A DNA stretch of 64,000 nucleotides from Lycium barbarum (GCF_019175385.1 NC_083337.1:20941885-21005884), one strand, 5' to 3'; counted from the stretch's first letter, positions 32,675-45,922 are shown. Numbers and translations: made by a program. Notes: a model not told the origin generated them from the letters alone.

Positions 32675-34770
32675 CAGGAGGAAGAAAAGGCTGGTTAATG
32701 TGGAAGTCACAACCAACACTTCTATTACATTCATAATTGTACCTTTAGAAGGTGAAGCAAACATTTACACAGTAAAATAAACAATGTTAGTACATTTAGT
32801 TTTAAGATTGTTTGTCGGTAAATTTAAATCACTCAAGGTTTTTTCTTAAACAATATGATCATGATTATGAGAAAATTAAGTTTTGTTAAATACTTTCTCA
32901 TGGACTCGAATTATAGGATGGAGAAGTACCAAACGATCCTCTCAAACTTAATCGCAAATACCATGACATGCTACACGGATGACAAGCTGAAATGAGAAGG
33001 GGTCCTAATTGACCCTGTGACGTGGTAACTAAGATTAGTTTTCTTAGTGCATAGAACTCAAATTCTTATGTTAATTTTCTGGCTCAATTTTGATCCTAAA
33101 AACTAATGATGAGGCTCTAACAAAATGATAAATCAAGAAAATGAGATATAAAGAATCAAGTATAAAGCTAATTACATAAATTGTTAGTGCAACAAGTTAT
33201 TGACACCATCAAGTCATTTAATTTTTATTTACTGGTAAGACTCCTTAAAATGTGAGCTTTGAAATCTTGAAAGTAAGACATGTTACCTTTTATAACAGGT
33301 AAAGGTGATCTGATAGTTTGATACTAATTGTTCCATGGCTCAGTCTACATTTAGATTTACGAGATGTTTCTCTATACAGTTGCATTACTGATTGCACCAT
33401 ATCTATATGAGATATCCTATCTATAATAATGATTTTTTTCATTTCATCTATATTAGCATGCTTAGCTTAGTGGGTTCGCCTAGAGGAGTAGTGACTTGTT
33501 GGTGCATGGTAGTGTAAAAAACTTAAACCCTTTATTAATAATTGGAACCTTAAGAAAAGCCTTGTGGTGTTGTAGTCTTGCTACCATGAGGAAAAATGTG
33601 TCGATTGTCAATTTGCTGTGATGTTCTATTACTACATTAGTTTCTTGATTTCTCGAAACCATTCAATATGTATCTTCTTTCCAATATGTATCTTCTTACA
33701 TCCACAACAAATTGACAAGTCTTGTTCTATTACTACATTAGTTTCTTGATCAACTTTACCTTCAGTTCCTCGAAACCATCCAATATGTATCTTCTTACAT
33801 CCACTATAAATTGACAATTGACCTATTTTTCCTCATGGTAGCAAACTGTAACACGACAACGCTTTTCTTAAGGATCCAATTATTAATAAAGGGTTTAAGG
33901 TTTTTACACTACCATGCACCAACAAGTCATTATTCCGCTAAGTGAACCCATTCAGCTAAGCATGCTAATATAGATGAAATGAACAAAATCATTATTATAG
34001 ATAAGATATATCATGATAGATACTGTGCAATCAGTAATGCAAATTTTTGGAGATACATCTCATAAACCCAAATGTAGACTAAGTCATGGAGCAATTAGTA
34101 TCAAACCAGGATGTCACCTTTACCTGTTATAAAAGGTAACATGTCTTATCAAGATTCCAAAGCTCACATCTTAAGGAGTCTTACCAGTAAATAAGCATTA
34201 AATGATTTGATAGTGTAAATAATTTGTTACACTAACGATGTATGTAACTCAAACTCGTTGATAAATTATATATTAGAATCACAGTTACCTTTCTACTTGA
34301 TTCTTTATCTCTCATTTTCTTGATTTATTATTTTATTAGAGTCTCATCACTAGTTATTAGGATCAGATCTAGCCAGAAAATTGAAATAACATTTCAAGTT
34401 CTATGCACTAACAAGACAATAATCTTAGTTATCGTGTTATAGTGTCCAATAGGATGTCTTCTCGTTCCAGCATGTTATCCGTGCAACATATCATGGTATT
34501 TTCAATTAAGTCCGAGATGATTATTTGGTTCTTCTGCATTATATAATTCTAGTCGATAAAAAAGTATTTAACATAATTAGTTGTCTCATAATTATGATCA
34601 TATTATTTAAGAAAAAAACCTTGAAATTAAACAATTTTAAAAATCGAATATACTAACCTTATTTAATTGTATAAATATTAGCTTCACCTTCTAAAGTTAC
34701 AATTATGAAGCTAACAGAAGTGTTGCATATGACTCCGGTGTTAACCAACCTTCTCATAATCGACCGCCTC
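32675..34770. repeat. Large inverted duplication, about 0.95-kb arms and 0.18-kb spacer
   Basis: The left arm (about 32675-33620) reappears reverse-complemented at about 33805-34770. Examples: taaaccctttattaataattgg (33522) against its complement at 33875-33897; the blocks around 33295 and 34130 (ttataacaggtaaaggtga and complement); ggtgaagc at 32750 against gcttcacc at 34681. Arms are diverged by roughly 15-20 percent, so it is old. A short tail reading VNxxVxxNTSxxFIIVxLEGE, with a stop a few codons later, can be read outward-to-inward in both arms, so each arm may hold a convergent piece of one unknown gene. A transcript across it would fold into a long hairpin. Confidence 0.7.
33624..33820. 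repeat. Direct repeat in the spacer of the inverted duplication
   Basis: Two copies of a roughly 97-bp segment beginning ttctattactacattagttt, each continuing into tcgaaacca(t)(t/c)caatatg and atgtatcttctt. The first copy has an internal 18-bp echo (caatatgtatcttctt). Confidence 0.7.
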
Positions 34771-35632
34771 AACAAAGTATCTCTTTTTTGTGTAAATGAT
34801 TGTTAATAATGTGTACGTACGTATATGATATGGCATGTACAACTAGACTTTGACAGCCCACACCAAGCACATGCCTTCTCAACAAACTGTTCAATTTTTT
34901 TGTGTAATTACCTGTGAATAGTTTGCCTATGTTTATATAAAGCCAAGGTGATCGCTACTTTGCATGTTGATAATGTTTGTTTCAGTGAAGTATGTTCTTC
35001 AGAATGTTTTACCTTCTTGCTTTAACTGACGATGATCGTAGGAGAAGCGATCAACTACTATGCTCTTCAAAATTGAAATGAACGCCTCTATTGTTATACA
35101 AACTAAATATTATATACGTATGTGTTACTTAAAGAGGGAACAATATTAAAGATATTTTACATCTTTCCCAAACATTGCATCAACAACTTTGGATCCTAAT
35201 ATGTGTTCACACTCCAAAATTCACATCTCTGAACAACTGTATGTCCAAATTTATCAACAACAACATAAATACAGACAAATCATTGGGCCTGTGCTATGTA
35301 ACCACTATAAAAATGAATCTCAGCCATGAAATAATAAGATTGACATATAATAAATCAGAACTACCATTAAACAAAGCTGGACCAAACATCACTGGAGAGG
35401 ATCCTTCAAACTTTAGAGGGACATAAACATCTATTGACGATACTTGCATTCCAATTCACGTCACTTAACTCCAATTTGTGGATGGGATCTATAGCATTCC
35501 CAAAAAGTGTATATATATATATATATATAACATTTTTTATTTTGTGTCAATACTATTTTTTAATAATTTTTTATATTTAAATTTAGACTGCTCATTTTAC
35601 ATTTAATGAGAAGATATATGAGTCCGTTGCGT
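34771..35632. other. AT-rich intergenic sequence
   Basis: No gene recognised. Minus-strand 35440-35330 has a short open, coding-like stretch (SSIDVYVPLKFEGSSPVMFG) that could be an exon relic of the gene piece in the inverted duplication; this is weak. A TA microsatellite lies at 35510-35529. Confidence 0.35.
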
Positions 35633-35640
35633 TTTGCACC
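35633..35640. repeat. 8-bp target duplication of the hAT element, left copy
   Basis: TTTGCACC, repeated at 36972-36979. An 8-bp duplication is characteristic of hAT elements. Confidence 0.92.
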
Positions 35641-36971
35641 TAGGGGTGTCAAGTGGGCCGGGCCGGGCCGGCCCATTTAAATGTGGGCCACAAGGGGCCG
35701 GGCCAGGCCGGCCGTAAGTTAAGTGGGCCGGGCTGGGGGCCGGACATGGAGAGGGAAAGGGTGTCCGGCCCAGCCCACCTCGGATAGGGGCTACACGTCG
35801 GGCTAACCGGGCCCGTTAGTGGGCCGGGCTGGGTTTTAGTTAGTGGGCCGGGCCAAGTTTTAGTTAGTGGGCCGAGCCGGATTTTAATTATTTAAAAAAA
35901 AAATTCTAATGCTAAAATTTATTAAGTTTAATACTTTAAAATCTAGTTGTTGTCAACTTTATTTTAACCTTCAAGTTCCTTAAATTATACTTTGGCCCTA
36001 TTTTCAAACTATAAATACCATTCATTCTTCTCCATATTATCTCACAATTCCCTACTCTCCTCTTTCTCTAAATTTCCTACTCATCTAAATGGGAACTAAA
36101 TGGGAACAATGCACATGAGTTTTGATACTAAACCAAAGTTCTTAATTTAATTATCTCATCTGATCCTAAGTCCTAATGTCATGTGCAGATTGTCACGTCT
36201 CCATCATCGGTGGAGACATTTCAATATGCTAAAAAATATTTAATTATTATTATATATAAAATATTTGAAACTAATAAGATTATATTAATATATTATTATA
36301 TATATAACTAATAGTTTATATTATTATATAGTATACTGTATAACCTATTGAAATATTTTTGAACTTGTGTAAGCCAACAGCAAGATAGTAACTTAAAAGG
36401 GGTATTTGATTTATTTCACGCATCAGCAATTTCAGAGGTAAATTATTTTTCATTTAGTAGCAATTAAATATTAACGAATTCGATTCCTCTTCATTTTTAT
36501 TGTCTCCATTTTTCTCAAGTTCTTACTTGAATAAGAGACACATTACATGAGTTAAAATTAATGGTTAAGTTTTAATTAACTAAAATAAGATTCTAACTAT
36601 GGTTTGAATAATTAATAAATATTTCATATATTTGCTTCCAAAATTTTAAGAATCCCACAATTATAGCTACAACTATTTTATTGGGATACAATGTTTTTAA
36701 AATACTTATTATTAGTAATAAATGTAATACTTATTTTTTTTTTTTTATTATTTGAAGTGGGCCGGGCTGGGCAGGGCCGGTGCCCCGGTGGGCCATCACC
36801 CGGGCTTATGGTGGGCCGGGCTGGTGGGCTGTCCACCTTGTCCGGCCCAGCCCCCTAATAAAACCCACCTAGCCCAGCCCCTTACACCTATTAGTGGGCT
36901 TGGGCCGGGCCGGTGGTGGGCCGGGTTTACCGGGTCGGGTTCGGGCTGGCCCGGCCCACTTGACACCCTTA
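35641..36971. mobile_element. Non-autonomous hAT DNA transposon (1,331 bp)
   Basis: Terminal inverted repeats TAGGGGTGTCAAGTGGGCCG (left) and, reverse-complemented, TAAGGGTGTCAAGTGGGCCG (right), with an exact 8-bp target duplication. Both ends carry about 200-240 bp of GGGCCGG-rich sequence in opposite orientation; the 850-bp centre is AT-rich. No transposase is encoded, so it would need one supplied in trans. The TAGGGGTGTCAA terminus is typical of plant hAT elements. Confidence 0.92.
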
Positions 36972-36979
36972 TTTGCACC

Positions 36980-37173
36980 TCTAACGTGTATCCTCTTCTA
37001 TAATATGCAGCACCCTATTTTTTTTTTTTTTTTTTTTTTTTTATGATCGCAACCTAACCTCTTTATTTTCTTGCAAAATAATGAAACTGCTCTTTTTCTA
37101 AAATTTTCATGAGGGCAAAATTGGAATATAAATAATAAAAAAAGGAAATGACACAAAATTAAAAACCGCCTAT
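36980..37173. other. Intergenic, with a poly-T run
   Basis: Contains an uninterrupted run of more than 20 T from about 37019 to 37042, otherwise unremarkable AT-rich DNA. Confidence 0.6.
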
Positions 37174-37952
37174 GAAGATTTATATCTTAGTAGAAAAGAA
37201 GATGATGATAACTTGATTATTATAACCGCGATCAATCAGAATCTAACTTTAAAACCGCTATATCTTGGTAAAATTGGTCATCTCAACAAACGGAAAATTG
37301 ATTGGTGTTTATGGTCCTCTCAACCAAGAAATAACAGCTAGGAACATTGATACAAGCTTATCTAGTATCAAAAGAAAAAGAAACGAAAAAAATTCGAGCA
37401 AGCTTGAAATAGGGTCTCATACAATGTAGCTAAATTCCATGGAAAGTCTGAAAATTTTAAGGCTAGGATAAATATAAAAAAAATACAAGTATTTTGTATC
37501 CCGTTCAAAGTAAATCATTGTGCATAAGGTGAATTTTATGCATGTTTAAAGCCTATTTACTCATTGTTAGATTTCAACTTGGGAAATTCTTAGGAAGTTC
37601 CATTATCATGTGTACTAGTGAGCACATGATAAGCTATGAAATTAATAATGGTGAATCCGCTATCAATTTCAAACTATTAAGAATCAGGTAGAGATCTTGA
37701 CTAGATAAATTGATTAATTCCATTTCCTGTTCAGCTGTATGTATAATATGTGCTTGTATGGAAGTTTTTTGTTTTTCTTCTGAAAATTGATCATTTCCAC
37801 TGTTTATCGTCAAACCTCCTTGCGGTGAACACTTGTTCTTGTTTGTTTCATGGTAATATAGTTCCTCTCAACCAAGAATTCTTTTTGAGTTTGTTGAGGG
37901 GACCTATTTTACCAAGATAATCACCTTCTTTTCTACCAAGAAATAAATCTTC
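37174..37952. mobile_element. MITE-like inverted-repeat element
   Basis: Outer ends gaagatttatatcttagtag (37174) and its imperfect complement at 37933-37952; inner ends atcttggtaaaattggtc (37262) and complement at 37900-37918. Together these give about 120 bp of inverted ends with gaps. No ORF and no convincing target duplication, so the superfamily is unassigned. Confidence 0.45.
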
Positions 37953-39055
37953 CTGGGACTGTGTTTTAATTTGTGTTGTTATTTGCTTTTTTTTTTTTAA
38001 TTATTTGTATTCCAATTTTACTCTCGTGATTTTTTTTTATTTTTTATTTTAAAAGAAGAGTAGTTTGATGGATTTGCAAGAAAATAAAGAGATTAGGGTG
38101 CGAATCATTAAAAAAAAAAAAAAGGGTCAGGGTGCATATTACAAAAGAGGACATATGTTAGGGGTGCAAAACGCAAGGAACTCAACAAATATAGCAACAC
38201 AAATATCTCTGACTTATTTTAGTTCACGAGTTTCATATATTTTTATTTATTTCATATACTCTGTGCTAATTTAAAAATTATCACATAAAATAAGACGAAA
38301 AAAGAATATTTTACTCTTTATCATGTTCTATAGTCTGTATTTGAAACTTTACATAAGTTCTAATTGACATTTTGCTATATAATTATTTTTCTAATTTACA
38401 CAAGGAAAAATAAAATCTTTAATACTTTTCCTATAATTGTTTTACATCTAAATGTTAAATTTAACTATGAAATAAAATCAAACTTAGTTACTCATAAACA
38501 AAGGGTAGAGGGATAACTATTATTTTCCCTAGCCTCAAACATTAATAGCTTTGACACTATGAATTTAAGTTCTTTTTAATCAAATTTACCCTAAATGTTC
38601 CAATTAATAAAATATAATAAAATAATATGTTCAAAAAGAGTAAAAGAAATATACACAAATATTCAATAATTAAGTTTGGTAAATGTCTTTTTTAAGAGAT
38701 GTCCTGAAATGTTATTATTGAAAAGCAGATAATAAGAATAAAAACTCGTTGTTTATTGCTATTGAAATTATTAACCTCGTGAAAATCAAATTTATATAGG
38801 TAGAGAACCCAATTTTTATTTCAAATTTTTTCATAAATTTTCATTTCGTATTCTTTAAGATTTTCCTTTATATTTCGTGTGAGAAATTTTTTGCAGTTAT
38901 TTATTTTTTACGAAATCATTTTCCTTTGTTTGCTAAATTGAATTATTAAAATATCTTATCCAATGAAAATATTCTTTACAAATGCTTTTGTGGAAGTTAT
39001 ATTTCTTTCCAAGTGCTTTAAATATATAATAATTCAAGGGAATATATTTTTTGAG
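37953..39055. other. AT-rich intergenic sequence
   Basis: Long A and T runs and no open frame with coding character. I see no gene or recognisable repeat. Confidence 0.5.
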
Positions 39056-39420
39056 GACAAGCCCTAGATAGGAGGATATGGAGGCCGAGGATTAGAGTAG
39101 AGGGTTAGTAAGTAGTTGAGCATTGTCTAATTTTTCCTTTATGGTATTGTATAACTCGCTTAGTATCTTGTTCTTCAATTTTATAATTACTTCTTGTTTC
39201 CTTTGCTTCGGTTACCGTAATATTTGTTATTGATATTGTTCTCTTATCCTTTATTTTTAGAATGACTTTTTCAAGGTTGTATTTTCTCTCAATACTTGAT
39301 GTTGATATGCTTTACTTGAGCTAACGGTTTATCGGAAATAACATTTCTACCTTTACAAGGTAGAAATAAGGTTGCGTACACACCATTTATAGGATTACAT
39401 GGGGTATGTTGTTGTAGGAA
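39056..39420 (+). mobile_element. 3' tail of a Solanaceae SINE or non-LTR element
   Basis: The wording 'aggatatggaggccgaggat...agagggttagtaagtagttg' and the end 'aaggtagaaataaggttgcg tacacacc...gggattacatggggtatgttgttgta' match, from memory, the 3' part of short non-LTR elements common in Solanaceae, which end in GTTG repeats. No tRNA-like head is seen, so the copy is 5'-truncated. It is the best hint to the plant family. Confidence 0.6.
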
Positions 39421-39425
39421 TATAC

Positions 39426-42107
39426 TATAACGACCCGCCAGGTCGTTTTGGCTATTTTGACTATTTTACCCTTGTTAACCCTTTCCCTAGCTTCATTAGA
39501 GTGTATTTGACTTGTGGGGATGGGTGGAGCGATTACCGAGGCATTCGGATGTGATTTGAGTGAGAAAAAGGAACTTTTGGAAATTCATAAGTGTTTGGTT
39601 GACCAAAGTCAACATCGGGGGTAAATGAGCCTTTTTGGAAATTTCATCGATTCCATTAGGGGGTATTTTTTGTCATTTGGTTGACAATCTAGTTTCATGA
39701 GTTTTGGAGTTGACCTCGGTCAACAGCGGGTCAAGATGACCTCTTTTGAAAAATTCCGAGTGTGCGAGTGAGTTCATAGCGTGTTTCAAGAGTGGATTCC
39801 ATATTTGATTTATGTCCAGGAGGTCTCGGATGAGTTTCGGGTGTTGGATGGAAATTTAGAAGTCTCTTGATTTTGGTGGTTTTAGTGTTTTCACACCTGC
39901 GAGGCCGCACCTGCGCGTAGTGGGCCACAGGTGCGAGGAATTGGTGAGTTGTCCTTGGGCCACTTTTGCATGGATTTGGGCCGCATCTGCGGCATAGTGA
40001 CCTGGTAAGTGGATCTCACACCTGCGAGGTTTGGGCTGCCGAAGCGAGCCTGCATGTTCCAGGATTTGGGCGCTTTTGCGCAAATCGCTGAGCAGATTAA
40101 GATATTTAATTTCCCAATTGGAGTTTGGTTCATTCATACACATATTTGGCACTTGGGAGCTCAGTTTAAGGGGATTTTGGGAGATTTTGCAAGATTCACC
40201 TATTGGGTAAGTTTCTAACCTTCGCAATTCGATTATATCACAGATTATTAAGGGTTTCATGCTAGAAATCATGATTAGGATTGGGGAAATTGGGGGTTTA
40301 TGAACCCTAGGCTTGAAATAATAAATTCTTCAAATAAGCATGAATTTGAAAAATAGTTTTGGTTCATTTTTGGGATATAGACTCCATAGATCATGGGTAA
40401 AGTATTTACGAATCGAATTTCCCATTTTAACCTTCGGGGCTCGAAATCATATTTTTGGTGACTTTTTGGGTTCGAATTTAAAGTATAGCTTTATGAGTGT
40501 CATTGGATTCGTATGGCTTCATAGATTAATAATTTGACCCTATTGAACCTGATTTCGCAATGAAATTATGGTTTTGACCTTTGAGGTTTAAAACAGGGTT
40601 TTTGGGTTGACTTTTTAGACCCGAATTTTTTATAGGTCAATATGAGTATCAATTGACTTGTATAGGGCAATATGAGGCTCTACGATAGAGCAAGGCTTTG
40701 CAGTGATTGTCGGGCTCCTATTCCAAACATGTTAAGACTATGAACCTTCACTTAAGCATCATGGTTGGTTAAATTCAACTAATAAGAGGGGAAATGAGGT
40801 AACTAAGGGGGTCTTGATACTTGTGAGGTGACAAGCACTTGTATCGGGTACCGGTGACATGATAAGGGTATTTGCGTAATTTCGATTGTATAGTCCGATT
40901 TGATTGCTATGCTTTAGGCACTAGCTGATAGCATAGATTGATTTGTGTTTATGATTGGGATATGTGGTCCCTTATTTACTGTTTCTATGCTTATTACCTG
41001 TCCCATAATGATTATGTATTCTCATCACTCGTAAATACTCGTTTAAAAGTGCAAAAGAGCTAAAGATTGAGTCTTTATTGCTTAGCTAGATTGCTTATTA
41101 TGTTGCATGTCATATTCATGCTTATTATATTATCTCATGTGCATTTCAAGATACTTGTGAAAGGTCCGATGGGAAATGATTCTGGACGGAGTGATGATGG
41201 TATTTTGTGCCAGATTGGCTATATGACAGGTAATGTGGGCCTAAGGGTTAAGTATTGTGATTTGGAGCCTACGGGGCTGGGTATTGAGATTGGAAGTCTA
41301 GAAAGGCTGAGACCCAATGTGATCTGGGAGATCTAAGAATATCGGGTTAGTATATGGACCTCGCGAGTCCTCCATGGGTCACGATTCATAGAATTTGAAC
41401 GTGTGTGTACCGGGAGATGAAAAAGGCCTTACATTTCATATCATTACATTTTGATGGTTTATCTTTATTGTATGACTCGTTGATTTGTTGTTGGATTACT
41501 TTAAATGCCCTTTTGATATTTGACGGACTTGAGCATTTAGAAGCTTCATTTAGGCTTATAATCCGAGATTATTGTGATTTATTATTACTGTGGACTAATA
41601 GCGGTTAAGTGTCGAAGTAGTAATCATAGGCCAACCCTTGTCTCTATTTTTGTTAGTGTTGGTTGACGATGCTGCTGAGTACCCATTGTTTTTTGTACTC
41701 ACGCTACATTTACTGCATTCTTTTTGGTATGCAGATTATATGCCTAGTACCAGCGGTCCACGAGACTACCGGCTGCTCGTTGAGGAGGTTGTTCTAGAGA
41801 GTTTCGGGGTGAGCTACATGCTGATCCGTAACACCGGGTCTTCTCCATCTATCTTTATTTCCAGTCCTTTCATTTCAAACAATATTAAGTACTATTTCAT
41901 ACTTGTATTTATACTTTACTAGTTCTTGTACTAGTGACACCACAATTCGGGGATGGTTGTACGTTTAATTTTGTATTGCTGTGATTATAAGGCTTAAAAG
42001 TTGGCTTGTACGTTTATTCCGCATTATTTCTTACCTTGTTTGTTGTGGATGGCTTACTCACTCAAGAGAGTTAGTGCCTTCACGGCTCTGTAAATTGGAT
42101 CGTGACA
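39426..42107 (+). repeat. 5' LTR of element B (about 2,680 bp)
   Basis: Starts TATAACGACCCGCCAGGTCG (initial TG mutated to TA) and ends TTGGATCGTGACA. The interior matches the general plan of the A LTR, including 'tatggacctcgcgagtcctc' at 41352, as at 25807. Confidence 0.8.
39894..40096 (+). promoter_or_regulatory. CACCTGCG word cluster in U3 of B
   Basis: CACCTGCG at 39894, 39908 and about 40019, its complement-like CACAGGTGCG at 39926, plus CGCATCTGCGG and GGGCGCTTTTGCGC. The cluster occupies about 470-670 bp into the LTR, the same slot as the GCGATCGC cluster of A. Confidence 0.5.
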
Positions 42108-42110
42108 AAT

Positions 42111-42122
42111 TAGTATCAAAGC
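42111..42122 (+). other. Primer binding site of element B, mutated
   Basis: TAGTATCAAAGC, two mismatches to the initiator-Met site, three bases after the LTR end. Confidence 0.8.
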
Positions 42123-42309
42123 CTTAGGTTAATCGGTCTCATAATTACAAGAACAATGTCTAGTAGAGTCTTGAGGATCGGTATGAGTAGCTTCGTATCT
42201 ATCTTCGAGAGGCTATAGGATATCTAGGAAAACTCTAATCTTTCATTCCTTATCGTGTGTACTTGATTCTTATGGATTCTAAGAGTTTTTTTGTTTCACT
42301 CTCTCACAG

Positions 42310-42997
42310 ATTGTGAGGACATTATCAGCCACAGTTGGAGACCAAGAGCCCGTACCCGCTGCTACTGTTGCTCGTGGGAGAAGCGGGGGACGTGGTAGAG
42401 GACCAGGCAGGGCTAGAGCCCACATTGCTACACCAACTAGAGGCCGAGCACCAGCTGCTACTCAGGCCCATGCTAGGGATGTGACTCCAGACCCAGAGGA
42501 GATTCCGGAGGAAAAGTATGTTCTTGTGGATGAGGTTGGACCCGCCTAGGCACTAGCTGGATTCATTGCTGCTCCTATTCTTCAAGACACTTTGGTGCAT
42601 ATCTTGAGCTTCTTTGAGGGTATGGCCCAGCGAGGAATACTACCGACTACTCCAGAGGGTTCTCAAGCTAGAGCTGGAGCTCAGACTCCTAATCCGATGG
42701 TTGCTGCAGGGTATAGGACCCCAGAGGCAACACCAGATACTGTTGTGGCTACTCAATTTTGGGGGTTTCTAGTTCCGAGAGTTGCTATTCATGCAGTTGC
42801 CTAGCCTACTATGACAGTTGAGGAGCAGAAGAGGTGGGGCAAGTTTGAGAAGATGAAGCCATCACAGTATGATAGGCATCCTGATGATGACGCGTATGAA
42901 TTTCTAGTTAGTTGTAATGAGCGTTAGCACAATTTGGGTTGGTTGAGTCCAACAGAGTTGATTTTGTAGCATTTGAGATCTGGCCCTGCCAAGCAGT
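42310..42997 (+). pseudogene. gag of element B, N-terminal part
   Basis: The expected start codon is ATT (42310-42312) by alignment with gag of A, so initiation is lost. The frame then gives an R/G-rich start (RGRSGGRGRGPGRAR), an in-frame TAG near 42547, a helix similar to A (ILSFFEGMAQRGILP) and MKPSQYDRHPDDDAYEF, with further stops. It is cut at 42997 by the solo LTR and continues at 45923. Confidence 0.75.
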
Positions 42998-45922
42998 TGT
43001 CACGATCCAAATTACCGATCGTGCGGGCATCTACCTTATTATCACTAGTAGGCAAATACTTACCCTTTAACACATTAATCACTAGCCAATTTCAACTTCT
43101 TTAATCATTTATACTCTAGCAATCAATAAATAAGTGAATGATTAAATAGTCTGACCAAGTCATCAATAATAATATAAGTGCGAAAGTCTTAACTATTACA
43201 CTCCTAAAATCTGGAAGTCATCATACAAGGACTCTAACCAACAATGTCTAAAGAATGAAATATATGTCAAATATAATAATAAATAATGTTTGGAATTTAA
43301 AGTAGACATTTGGAAAGAGAGATCTTCAGGTGGCATGGCATGGGTAGAAGCTCACCCTCGGATCTGATTGAGCAAACTAGCTTCAAGCTAGCGATGTAGT
43401 CTGGATGAAATCTCTGGAACACAATCTGCACTCAAAAAGGGTGCAACAAAGTAGTATCAGTGCAAACACTATATACCGGTAAGCATCATAGGCCGACTAA
43501 TATTAGTTCACCTATATAAGCATAAAATAAGCAAGATAAATAGATAGGCACTTAATACTCAAATCCAAGTCACAGAATATCCCAAAACAGAGTCACAGCC
43601 TAAGATAAAGCTTCTAAACCACAAGTCTATCAAGTCTTAATAATCTCACTTGATAATCACAAGTCCAAGTTTCGTCCCTAGGTAGAGTCACTAATCCACA
43701 ATATAACTCAGTCAATTGTCATATTTATATCACAATAGGCATTCAACGTCTATACCAAAATCAGAACCAAACGAGCATATAATAATGCAGAATAAAATGT
43801 AATGATGTGTAATACAATGAACTGGCCAATCACTCGAATTGTACATACATGCTAATTGGTGTTTTTACCTAATAGCAATGACCTGTAGGGGACCCATGGT
43901 GTCCATGCACCACTCACTCTGGAACTGACCTCGGATCACGAGCCCTTTACTAGGCCACATACTCACCCCCTGTCAAATGTGCCTTCCGTATATATATATA
44001 TAAATATTCCTTTCTCATCACAATGTATGTCTCAACGTATTCCAGTTCATTAGTATGTATGGATTATGAACAATTAGCAATATCAATGTCAAACACAAGG
44101 CATTATGCCACAAGTCTTCGATGAATCATTTCCGAACCATTTCCATCATGTATGAGTGTATGAATGCATAAATGAGTGTGAACATGGTAAATTAATGCAA
44201 ACAAATAAAGCAACAGTTAAGGTGCAAGTCAAAAAGCCACAAGTCATATCAAGACTTAGATCAACTCAACCGTGAAATGAATCATACAAATGGGACATAA
44301 GAGTCTATGTCCCTTTTTACCTCCACATATAGCAAGTATGCCTCACAACTAAGTCTTGTATCACCAAGGTGCTTCATTTTTCTATATATCATCGTCAACA
44401 GTAAATCATACATCAAGTTTTCATTTGAGTACTATCTTAAGTATACATCACGATTCAGGTCTAAATTCATTATCCTTCCTTTATCCGATGATATGCGTCA
44501 CAATAAGAGAGAATTGGGTGCAACACGTATTACAACACAACAATTCAGGAAACAAGCCTAATCATAATAACAGGGCAACAAGCCACCATCAACAACAATC
44601 AACCAAATAGAAATCCATCCCGAATCACCACAGCATGAATACAACTACACCTCATATTTCAGTACATAAAGTAATGGCGACGAGCCCACAAAATCAGAAG
44701 TCATACCAACCTATCTAATATCCAACCAAAACACCATGTTCGAAGACCTAATCATGCTTTCTCCCCTCAATTCTACATATTACATACGTTTTACTAATTA
44801 AAGTCTAACTATAAAGTAAGCCGTAACCTACCTGGAATGTCGAACAACAGTCTCGAATCGTCAAACCTTAGCCTTGACTTCCTCTTTGGAGAGCCTCGAA
44901 CTGTTTAACATCTATCAAATAACTAATCTACATCAAAAAAACAAGTCCAACAATACCTATATTGGTATACTTTCAAAAAAATACCCAAAATACCCCTATA
45001 ATGTGACTCCGGGTTCATGATGGTAAAAGGGGAAACTTAGTGCACAATTACCCATCATCTAGTTAACCTTTAATATTAATTTCATGGAATTCTATTCATC
45101 ACAAGATATCCAAATTCATCTTTTCTATTTTTAGTCCTAGGGTTCTTAAACCATTAGTTCTTCACAATTAGTGTGTTGGATGACTATGAGATGATGACAA
45201 TCAACAATAAATAATGAATACTAGGTTAGAATCTTACCCCAAAGTTCTTATGAATGCTTTTCCATTGTTATCTTCCCAACCCTTCAACTATTGGAGGTTT
45301 CATCAATTCTTGGGTTCTAATCTTTCACCCAACCTTAATGGAGCTTAACCTTGTTGTGGGATTTGAAGAAGGAATGATAATGAATCACATAAGGGTTTGC
45401 ACTTACCTTCAAGGAGGAACTTCACCCTAGTCTTAGGAAAATAGCCTCTCACTTTCTAAGGAAGTGTTTTTGGGGTTTTGTGGGGAAAGACTCGAAATTT
45501 ACACTTAAAAAAGGACTTTTCTGCATAGTAGTTCACTGTAGCGGGTGCACCCTTCACTATAGCAGGTGCACCTTCGCTACAGCGGTGCCTAATTTTCTGC
45601 CATGATCAAAATTTCATTTTAGCCCCCAAAACTCATCTGAAACCTCCTGAACACAAACCATATATGTGTTTTGATTGTAAACCATGTTATGGACTCACTC
45701 GTGACCTTATAATTCCCAAAAGAGATCACTTTAACCCGATGTTGACCAAGTCAACCCAACACTATGAAACTAGGCCTTCACTCGAGACTCAAAACATCCC
45801 TGAATTCCTTGGGACCCAAACCAATGACTTCACTAAGTCATAGATCATACTAATGGGACTTGGGGAAGGTTCAATAAGGTTAAATAGGTAAAAACATTAT
45901 AACGACCAAACAGGTCATTACA
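42998..45922 (-). mobile_element. Solo LTR inserted in gag of element B
   Basis: Plus-strand ends TGTCACGATCC (42998) and GGTCATTACA (45922); minus-oriented. The gag reading frame resumes on the right (…CAG before, TTGTGG after). AGTTG occurs at 42995-42999 and 45922-45926, overlapping the LTR ends by two and one bases, so the target duplication is probably AGTTG with slight trimming. There is no internal region: the product of LTR-LTR recombination, or an LTR-only remnant. Confidence 0.8.
45534..45589 (-). promoter_or_regulatory. Tandem GGTGCACC word cluster in the solo LTR
   Basis: Three near-tandem units of about 20 bp: CACTGTAGCGGGTGCACCC, CACTATAGCAGGTGCACC and CGCTACAGCGGTGCC. Two contain the palindrome GGTGCACC. 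In minus sense they lie about 330-390 bp from the LTR 5' end. Confidence 0.55.

Noticed and set aside
36752..37003. GC-rich open frames on both strands
   Set aside because: They fall in the GGGCCGG subterminal region of the hAT element; composition alone keeps stops rare.
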